This document shows, in pieces, positions 56,760 to 64,000 of a stretch of DNA of 64,000 bases (positions are counted from its first letter, which is position 1; each line of letters starts with the position of its first letter). The DNA is from Liolophura sinensis (taxonomy: Eukaryota; Mollusca; Polyplacophora; Chitonida; Chitonidae): the NCBI RefSeq assembly GCF_032854445.1, contig NC_088303.1, positions 25,367,501 to 25,431,500 of the forward strand, given 5' to 3'. Below the pieces are notes generated by a model. It did no database searches. It saw only the letters and a list, made by a program, of their open reading frames with translations, and had not been told where the DNA came from. Position numbers and translations under genes: made by a program.

Positions 56760-57560
56760 GTTCTGAAATTTGAGTTCATCCCTTCGTGACCAAGGCATTG
56801 CCATCAGGTGTATTGGAATGGGTACTCCAACAAGTTTGGTGACCCCGGCATTGCGTCTAAGTTCATTGCATGTGAACTTTATCCTTGTTCTAATGACCAC
56901 GGTACTACGTGTACGTTTCTGGCATTGGATTTTTTCCTTGTTCTGACGACCATGATGCCTTAAGGTTTTTCTGGCTTTTGATCTGTTTTATTCTGATGAC
57001 CACAACGATGCGTTTAGGGTTTCTAGCATGGGATTTTTTAATATTTCTGATGACCACAACGATGCGTTTAGGTTTTCTAGCATGGGACTTTTTAATTATT
57101 CTGATGACTGCGAGGATGCGTTTAGGTTTTCTAGCATGGGACTTTTTAATTATTCTGATGCCCGCGACGATGCGTTTAGGTTTTCAAGCATGGGACTTGT
57201 TAATTATTCTGATGCCTGTGACGATGCGTTTAGGCATTTGAGCCTCTCGTGATTTTGAGGACCACGCCATTGCTCTCAGGATTTCTGGCATTTGTGCATT
57301 TTCGTCGTTCTGATGACCACGGAACTGTGTTTAGGATTCCGCAATGTCATGGTCTTCAGAATACGTAAAGTCCAATGCCAGAAAACCTAAACGCAAACCG
57401 CGATCATCAGAATAAGGAAAAAGTCCAATACAAGAAATCCTAAACGTAATACCGTGATCACCAGAATAAGGAAAAAGTTCCTTTGAGCGTTTAGATTATT
57501 CTGATGACCATGCCAATGCGTTCAAGATTTCTAACATTTGAGTGTTATCCTTATTCTTAT
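56760..57560. repeat. 54-bp minisatellite with an inverted block
   Basis: Unit TCTGATGACCACAACGATGC then GTTTAGGTTTTCTAGCATGG then GACTTTTTAATTAT. Four nearly regular copies at 57040-57240, with diverged copies on both sides. Between about 57335 and 57482 the unit runs in reverse orientation (CCTAAACGCAAACCGCGATC, ATCAGAATAAGGAAAAAGTC), and then the forward orientation resumes. Confidence 0.88.
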
Positions 57561-57561
57561 T

Positions 57562-58340
57562 CTATGCGTCGAAACAGGCATTCATATACCAGCCGTCAAC
57601 CAATAAGGACGTTCCGGGTCAATAATCACAAGGCCAATTGCAGAAAAGACGTCTAACACAAACCACCAGAAAACTAAGAAAGTATATAAAGTACCAAAAA
57701 AGGATGGAGTCATACAAAGAGAAGACGTCAGCAGTATTAAATGATGTAAGGTGCAAGGTATGTACTCGACGACTGAGGGAAATCAGTCTTTAAATCGTGT
57801 ACCATGCTAGTTCAACACGATGAATGTACTGTCCCTAGGCTCGGGTTTAGTGGAATTAGACACAATCATGACGCAGAGCGCCAGAGATTCTGCACGCTCT
57901 GTCCATATTTACCTACAAAAGTATTATACTCATTGTAAAACTTAACAAACTTGGCGTGTAGGCGTTCGATGGAATAATCTTGACACACTAGTTTTTGCTG
58001 TAATAACTTGTGTCATTGAATAAAATCGTCACATTGCTGTTCAAGTAAGGATAATTTACTATGTCAAAATTGAAACTATCCCTATTGTCGTGCAGTCTGC
58101 GAGAGAGGAACCGTTTTTGGTCCTTGTACAAATCTAGGTCCAGATAAGATGTACCATCCGGAGAGTCTGTGGTTTCATTTAAATCTAGTGTGGGTAAATA
58201 TCATTCACAGCCTTAGCTATATATATGGGTTGTTTAAAGTCAGCAGTTCATCATTATACCGTTTCGTGGTTGAGAAAGATCATGCCTGGTGAGGATTACT
58301 CGTTTCTGCATATAATCGTACTCATATGAGAACAGGCATA
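57562..58340 (-). pseudogene. PLE-like reverse-transcriptase relic
   Basis: From the left (3' end first): ATTCATATACCAGCCGTCAA, GGACGTTCCGGGTCAATAAT, the C-terminal RT region (CTTGACACACTAGTTTTTGC, CATTGAATAAAATCGTCAC), and at 58100-58230 the minus-strand segment that reads around ETTDSP and GTSYL before stops. It begins right after the 54-bp array. Confidence 0.72.
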
Positions 58341-58344
58341 GGTT

Positions 58345-58529
58345 GACACCGGAGCTACCTTATCTATACCTTGATCTTAAGGTCCAGGATATGATCCAGA
58401 ACACTAAGACCTAACGGCAAATACAAACATGTTAATTAAATTTATCTAAATGCATTGGGTCAAAATCACTGTTATAGGCAGAATGTGCTGGGTGGGCTTT
58501 AAGCTTTGTAACCAATTGAGGGGGGAAGA
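58345..58529. other. Intergenic, nothing recognised
   Basis: Short unique segment between two repeats. Confidence 0.4.
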
Positions 58530-58945
58530 AGCTTAAAAATTTGTTGTTAACCATCAGCCTACTGTATACGGTAAAATGCATAGGATAACATCCATTTCCG
58601 TGTAATATTTGATGTTTGAAACAAATCTATCTGTTATCTACGAATTATACTGTGGATCTGTGGCAGAGTCTACAATAGACATTTATTACGAAGCTAAACT
58701 GAAAAAAGGGTTGCGACGTAATTGTACGATGTGCTGTTAGCTGAACTAAATAGCGCTGAACTTTCATTGGCACAGTACTGTATAATCTGTATAGATTTGC
58801 AATAACATTTTTAAATTTATCTAACATATAGCTTGACAATATATGAAAAAATATATACCTCAAAGATTTTCTTTCCACCCGCAATCTCCTCAGTTTGTTA
58901 CGTATCAGAAAACAAATATGCATATATAGGAATCGAACTCTTTAA
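58530..58945 (-). repeat. Dispersed repeat, partner of 49420-49775
   Basis: Inverted relative to the copy in the GPCR-2 intron, with an extra or unrelated segment at about 58775-58915. It preserves the empty site (single GTAATAAAT on the minus strand near 58685) for the small SINE insertion seen in the partner. Confidence 0.75.
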
Positions 58946-59032
58946 ATTAAACATTTAAATTTAAATATCACAACATCTAAACCTAATAAAACGGTGAACT
59001 GAGCAAACCTCCTGACTATTTGTCTATTTGAA

Positions 59033-59300
59033 AAGTGGTTTATATTATTTCACTCATACGACTGCGGCTAACATTATAGTGGGAGGAAACCCGGGAAACC
59101 CAAGACAACCCACAGGTTGCTGTCAAACCTCCCCATGCACGGTTGTAGATAAAACCCACATGAGCCACTGCTCCACGTGGCAAGCCACTCTGACTAAAAG
59201 CTATTGTCGATGTAGCAGAGGCTGGATTCGAACCGGTGGCCTTATTTGTTTCGCAAAGGGGACTTACGACCGTCTTTAGCTTGGGCCACCACTAGCAAAT
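59033..59300 (-). repeat. SINE family A body with a different tRNA-like head
   Basis: Left half is family A body (TTATTTCACTCATACGACTG, GTGGGAGGAAACCCGGGAAA, CAACCCACAGGTTGCTGTCA). The right part differs from other copies: CTGGATTCGAACCGGTGGCC gives on the minus strand GGTTCGAATCC, a canonical B box, with an A-box-like stretch nearer the right end. It may be a subfamily that acquired another tRNA head. Confidence 0.6.
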
Positions 59301-59515
59301 TTTGTACAAAAAATCTTGAACAGCACCAAGGTTGCGATCATGAGACAGAACGTTATCTCAGAAATAGACAATCTCTACCTACTCTACCTAAGCCATTGTT
59401 TCTAATAAGTTTTTTTATACAAAAGCATTCTTTTTATCTATAGTAAGCCCAATATCATTCTAACCAACACTTGAAACGAATTCATTGATGACTAATGATT
59501 AAGTAGCTCTGCGTA

Positions 59516-59700
59516 AGAACAGCTGTGGTGAGGCTAAGTCAAAAACAAGCCTATGCTGGTCGCACAGGCTCTGAAAGTCAATCTTGAGAAGTGTTACCAG
59601 GCTCCGAGGGACAGTTGTGGTGAGACTAGGACAAAAACAATACGCTCGTCAAACAGACTCTGAAAGTCAATCTGAGACTTGTATTACCACGCTCAAGTTT
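59516..59700. repeat. About 92-bp direct duplication
   Basis: CAGCTGTGGTGAGGCTAAGT with CAAAAACAA recurs 92 bp later as CAGTTGTGGTGAGACTAGGA with CAAAAACAA. CTCTGAAAGTCAATCT also occurs in both. Confidence 0.75.
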
Positions 59701-59764
59701 GTCTACTGGTGGCGGTGATATAAAGCGAGCGTAGGGAACGCTGTAAGGAGTATACATGAAGATA

Positions 59765-60000
59765 TACGTATAAGTGAAATATTGTTAGTATCGCGTAAAA
59801 CACCAATCAAATAAAAAAATATCAATAAGTAAAATGTCGGGTTGAGAAACTAAAGATGCTGGGTATAACGGGCCTAGTATGGCAAGGCGGGGAACCGGTG
59901 CCTGTTCAAAAAACTATGCATCTCACGAAACGAAACTGACTATAGCTATGACTGCCAGCTGTTGACGCCTTTACAAAAGCGCACCTTCTTTTAGTTCTGT
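59765..60000 (+). repeat. SINE A tail plus adjoining repeat, first copy
   Basis: ATAAGTGAAATATTGTTAGT and AAAACACCAATCAAATAAA form a SINE tail. From about 59834 the sequence matches 62249-62412 (GGTTGAGAAACTAAAGATGC, CCTAGTATGGCAAGGCGGGG, AACCGGTGCCTGTTCAAAAA). SINE tail and flank were probably duplicated together. Confidence 0.75.
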
Positions 60001-60519
60001 TTTCAGATACGTTTAGAAAACAGCCATCAGCACAAATTACTAAGCCAATATGCCAGTGAGCGACTAGAATTATTGAATTAATACTTAAGAAAACAACAAC
60101 TGGAATAGAAAGGGACGGTCATCTATAAGAACCTACTATTTTCAAAATCTCTCATCTGACTGATAGTTTCATATGCCAGAGCCGTCGAATTTCGAGCACA
60201 TGGACGTCATGCCGTTGCTGACAGGAGGGCAAATTACCGGCTGCAACTCTCTGGAATCCTCACCGATAGAGCACTATGGTTCGTTATCGGCGTATGTCTT
60301 GAACAGGTTAGCAACACTGCTTTCGGATGAGAATGTAGCAATGTAGTTGCAAAAGTATCATTTCAGAGCTGACAACTGGAAATATGTAGAAATAAATTAA
60401 ACTTGTAGACAGGATACATAAGAGCAACAATATTTAAGAAGGCAGACTCTTAATTTGTATATTTGCGCACAAAGGCATTTGAGTCTGGTGAAGGGATTCA
60501 GTTTTAGAGGTCAGCTTTT

Positions 60520-60910
60520 TAGTGTAAACTAAAGGGTGGATCATATCAGGTTGTGAACAGAGCAGTGTAAACTAAGGAGTTGATCATTTCACGCTGTGAA
60601 CAGAGAAATGTAAACTAAGAAGTTCATGATTTCAGGTTGTTAACAGAGGAGTGTAAATCACGGAATTGATTATTTCAAATTGTGAAGAAAGCAATGTAAA
60701 CTAAGGGGTTCATCATTTCAGGTTGTGAACAGAGTAGTGTAAACTAAGGAGTTGATCATTTCAGGTTGTGAACAGAGGAATGTAAACTGAGGAGTTCATG
60801 TTTTCAGGTTTTGAACAGATGTGTGTAAACCAAGGAGTTGATCATTTCAGGTTGTGAACAGAACAGTGTAAACTGAGCGGTTGGTAATTTCAAACTGTAA
60901 ACAGGAGAGT
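60520..60910. repeat. 43-bp minisatellite, about 9 copies
   Basis: Unit GATCATTTCAGGTTGTGAAC then AGAGCAGTGTAAACTAAGGA then GTT. Its length equals that of the intronic satellite at 13.8-16.4 kb, but the sequence is unrelated. Confidence 0.9.
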
Positions 60911-60914
60911 TCAA

Positions 60915-61925
60915 AGACGATATGAGATTCAGTTTGTATCATTGTATTTGATGTCATTTAGAAAATGGCTAGTTGATTATTCAGGAAGATACTTTTGAAT
61001 CTCAGTTAAAATGTGGTCTCCTATATGATGAAAAAATAAAAAAATAAAATGTATGTATATCAAAACTAATTTTATATCATACCTGATGCGAAGTAAGCAG
61101 GGCCAAACAGAGAGGCGTACGTAAGAATCAGTATGCACATTCAGGACAGAGCAGTTTGCGACATGACAATTTTTTAATAGTCGATCAGCAACACAACAAA
61201 ACTGGTATAATAACACCTTCTGTTTTGGGAAATCACGGGCAGTTAACTAAACAGTTAAAGAGCATATGATTGTCTAGTAACCTTCTAAGTCTAGGTTTAG
61301 TGAAAAGGCTTTATTTTCTATTTCTCAAATATGTTGATTTCATTAAACAGTTGTAGCGAGAAAACTATTTACATGTATGGTAGCTTAAATTGGCTCAACC
61401 TCAATTCAGTCATATTTCTGGCTCTCATAATTTTCGATTTACAAGTCTTTGAAATTATGCAACTTTAAAGCCCTAAAAGTGCTTTTTCTTACTACATGTA
61501 TATTTCAAAAAGTCACAAACATTGGCAAAAACAAAAGCACATTCGGAATCACCAGCCAGAAATACAGTGGAATATATCAAAGTTATGACAAAATTCAAAA
61601 TATTTTCATATGCCATATGTTCAACCAGCAGCGATCATTTAAATTTTCTTTTAACGGATCGTAATGTCCTCTTCAAACTTTTTAGAGCTAGTGGTGATCT
61701 TCGTTCATATCTAGCAAGCGGAAAGAGTTAGACTGATTTGTCTCCCTTTAACGCGGGTTTACTCGGTGCAATTGTCCTGTCTGTTTCCGCCTATCGCTTC
61801 TCCTAACCTTCTCTGTTTCCATTCAAATCTGATTTCATCTATGGCTGTTTCCTTCAATTCTGTTTCCAACTATATATCTGTTTCCACCAAATCTGTTGAT
61901 GAATTACCAAATTCCCCACTGTTGA
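60915..61925. other. Intergenic, nothing recognised
   Basis: Two overlapping plus-strand frames at 61449-61731 have no domain. Confidence 0.4.
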
Positions 61926-62200
61926 GGTCGTCCACCAGATGTTAGCACAGATGTTAGCACTGGAGGAGCAAAGCCGCCATTGTCTTCGCTGTGAGTTCGT
62001 CCAGTTCATTCTGGCTTACTCCTTGATCGTACATGGGAAGATCTGTCTGCCAACGACCTGCGAATGGTCGTGGGTTTCATCCGGAATCGGCTCGGTTTCC
62101 TTCCACCATAATGCTGGCCACCGTCGTATAAGTAAAATATTGTTAGTACCTCGTAAAACACCAATCAATTTTTAAAAAATCAGTAAATAAAATGTAGAGA
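61926..62200 (+). repeat. SINE family A copy, plus orientation
   Basis: Head and body recognisable: GTGAGTTCGTCCAGTTCATT, GGAAGATCTGTCTGCCAACG, TCGTGGGTTTCATCC, CTCGGTTTCCTTCCACCATA, GCCGTCGTATAAG-like and AAAACACCAATCAATTTTTA. A short direct repeat, AGATGTTAGCAC, occurs twice at its left end. Confidence 0.85.
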
Positions 62201-62248
62201 AAACAACGCCTGCTTCGAGAGGTAAAATTATGTCCACTGGTGGGCTGA

Positions 62249-62412
62249 GATGTCTGGTTGAGAAACTAAAGATGTTGGGTATAACGGACCTAGTATGGCA
62301 AGGCGGGGAACCGGTGCCTGTTCAAAAATCTCTGCATCTCACAAAGCGAAATTGACTATGATTGACAGCTTTTGACGCCTTTACAAAAGCGCTCCTTCTT
62401 TTCAGTTCTGTT
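62249..62412 (+). repeat. Repeat adjoining SINE tail, second copy
   Basis: Partner of 59834-60000, about 2.4 kb away in the same orientation, with few differences (GATGTTGGGTATAACGGACC here, GATGCTGGGTATAACGGGCC there). Confidence 0.85.
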
Positions 62413-62744
62413 TTACACTCCCCTTTTCCTGCTGTACGAGCGACTTCAAGCTCCGGACGTGCACTGAAGCGGGTCTACATCGACAAATAGGTCAACAAAT
62501 CGAGAAACGTTAGCCGTCTCATTACCCTGAAATATCTTCCTTTTAGACACTGCAGAGTGTCGAAATTCACTCTACGGCAAAGGTCATTTTTAAGATAATT
62601 CTTATTCTTATCACTAATCAGATAAATGAATATACAGCAAATGTAACTTTCAGCCTTATAATTCCGATACATATAACACTTGGTGTGACACCCTAATGAT
62701 GGTCAACCACAGGACCTCTCAAGCAGTAGTAAAGTATATATGCG

Positions 62745-62900
62745 TGGAACCTTCCTCAGCAGTCAACCAATATGGACCTTTCAAGTAAGTAATCGCAAGG
62801 CTAATTCCAAAAACAACGAAATCTTGCAAAAAGACGCTGACAACCGTTTTCAATGATGTTGAAAAGGCGCAGTGTAATTATTATTCAAATTGTGTACTAT
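62745..62900 (-). repeat. 3' end of the PLE-like element
   Basis: CAGTCAACCAATATGGACCT, TAATCGCAAGGCTAATTCC, AAAACAACG and GATGTTGAAAAGGCGCA match the 3' non-coding end of the relics at 11815 and 57562. Confidence 0.6.
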
Positions 62901-62948
62901 ACTAATATATAAGTTGTATCATGTACATGTTTCCATATAGTAGCCACA

Positions 62949-63142
62949 TGTTACGTCTTACTTTGGATTGAAGCTAAACTTAGGACACTGTTCGAGTCAG
63001 TAAGCCAGGTGTTCAGATTTTGTTACAGTTTGCCACTCTCTTTGTGGTGTTTTACCTTCACTGGTTAAATAAATGTATGTATTGTTTATGTAATGTTTAA
63101 AATCGCTGAGTTTGTCAGTTCTGTTATAATTAAACCGTAACA
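62949..63142 (+). repeat. 5' LTR of a Ty3/gypsy-type retrotransposon
   Basis: A 194-bp segment with perfectly inverted ends, TGTTACG and CGTAACA. It contains AATAAA at 63068-63073 and is followed after six bases by a primer-binding site. The other LTR is beyond the window, so the assignment rests on end structure and position before gag. Confidence 0.75.
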
Positions 63143-63148
63143 GAGTAA

Positions 63149-63166
63149 TGGGGGCTTGTCCGGGAG
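63149..63166 (+). other. Primer-binding site of the retrotransposon
   Basis: TGGGGGCTTGTCCGGGAG starts with TGG and closely resembles sites complementary to a proline tRNA 3' end. It stands six bases after the LTR, where minus-strand DNA synthesis would begin. Confidence 0.7.
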
Positions 63167-63326
63167 CTGAAAGGACATTTCTATTCAAGCTAATTTTATC
63201 CGGAATTTGAGCGGATATTTCGTTAAGTGTCCGGAGTTTATACGGGTTTCCTATTACAAAAGAAGCTTGGTATTCTCTTCTCAGAGATTTTGTTGTTTAC
63301 CCAAGCCATTTTAAACTTTCTTCGCA

Positions 63327-63899
63327 ATGGCATTTAAGCCTGAGAGACGTGAGAGATCAGGTCATTCAAGTACACAAGAGTCAGCATTGGATGTTACTGA
63401 GCATATCCGGTTAGTGCCCGCTTTTCAAGAGCAAGATAAATATTTTCTCCATTTTTAGAGAACAGCAGAAAATTTGAAATGGCCTAAGGAAAGTTGGGTT
63501 ATGCTTTTACAGAGCGTATTAGTTGGTAAGGCGAGGGAGATTTATCCTCAGTTGTCTGTAGAGCAGGCTACTAATTATGATTGTGTTAAACAGTTAACAC
63601 TGAAAGCTTATGAGTTAGTGCCTGAGGATTATCGTCAGGAGTTCCGTAATTATGAGAAATCTAAAGATCAGACTTATGTGGAGTTTTTCAGAGCTAAGGA
63701 GCACTTGTTTGATCTGTGGTGGAAGTTAAGACAGCTCATATCAGTTGAAGACTTCAAGCGATGTGTTGTTAGTGAGATCAGAACATTCATCGATGAACAG
63801 AAGGCTGATACAATTGGCAAGGTGGCAACTTTGGCGGACAATTATTCATTAATTCATAGGGTTACATTCAATGTCAAAACAACTCAGTCATTTAACTAG
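63327..63899 (+). pseudogene. Ty3/gypsy gag with one in-frame stop
   Basis: Starts MAFKPERRERSGH and is open to the end at 63899 except for a single TAG at 63456-63458 (codon 44). After the stop come TAENLKWPKESWVMLLQSVL, VGKAREIYPQLS, ELVPEDYRQEFRNY and EEFKRC-like VEDFKRCVVSE, the helical retrotransposon-gag/SCAN-like capsid core that builds the particle. The zinc-knuckle region would lie further on, and the frame stops at 63897-63899. A UGG/UAG or CAG/UAG change could explain the stop; readthrough is possible but unsupported. Confidence 0.8.
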
Positions 63900-64000
63900 A
63901 AGGGGAATCACTCCCAAACAACAAGTGGGTATAGTGAGTCACAGTAAGGAAGCTTAGTCAAATGTAAGTGCTCAACTGCGTTCATTTTCTGATAAACAGA

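Noticed and set aside
59200-59240. Possible genuine tRNA gene (perfect B box GGTTCGAATCC on the minus strand)
   Set aside because: No cloverleaf with paired acceptor stem could be made out, and the sequence continues directly into a SINE body.

Overview
This window is nuclear DNA from an animal, most likely a lophotrochozoan and probably a mollusc. The evidence is split coding exons with GT/AG junctions, receptor genes of metazoan type, no bacterial-style operons, and many copies of two tRNA-headed SINE families whose bodies I associate with molluscan genomes. I cannot name the species. Most of the window is AT-rich and non-coding, made of SINEs, reverse-transcriptase relics and a great many minisatellites.

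Two host genes are well supported. Both are rhodopsin-class (class A) G-protein-coupled receptors on the + strand. GPCR-1 has exons at 10683-10893 and 21795-22579 (331 aa). GPCR-2 has exons at 48522-48771 and 50348-51201 (367 aa). Each is split once, in phase 1, inside the codon for the conserved transmembrane-2 aspartate, and both share the same departures from textbook class A motifs, so they are paralogues. The GPCR-1 intron is 10.9 kb and holds SINEs, an RT relic, a TTAA-flanked MITE and a 2.6 kb satellite with higher-order structure. The GPCR-2 intron is 1.6 kb. A 21-bp minisatellite starts at the GPCR-2 stop codon.

The most unusual object lies between the receptors, at 36651-42085. It is a GC-rich 5.4 kb element with imperfect terminal inverted repeats (about 110-125 bp) beginning AGTATAGAA. 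It sits inside an older SINE that still has a 13-bp target-site duplication at its two outer ends. It carries broken remnants of three virus-like genes: a structural-type protein resembling the F54H12.2 family, an adenain-like cysteine protease, and a family B DNA polymerase with N-terminal zinc-finger motifs. The first two are on + and the polymerase on -, converging on opposed AATAAA signals. I read it as a small or internally deleted Polinton/Maverick-like (adintovirus-like) element. Its protease gene was later split by a reverse-transcriptase element, giving a three-level nest.

Region by region: 1-10.6 kb is intergenic repeats, including a 52-bp array at 7.1-8.1 kb. 10.7-22.6 kb is GPCR-1. 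23-36.4 kb is minisatellites (about 36, 30, 40, 4n and 36 bp), RT relics and a Ty3/gypsy gag N-terminus. 36.4-42.2 kb is the nested element. 42.2-48.5 kb is sparse, with SINEs and one doubtful signal-anchor exon. 48.5-51.6 kb is GPCR-2. 51.6-62.9 kb is repeats (67-bp, 54-bp and 43-bp arrays). 62.95 kb to the end is the 5' end of a Ty3/gypsy-type retrotransposon (LTR, primer-binding site, gag) that runs out of the window. I found no credible tRNA gene, rRNA gene or CRISPR array.
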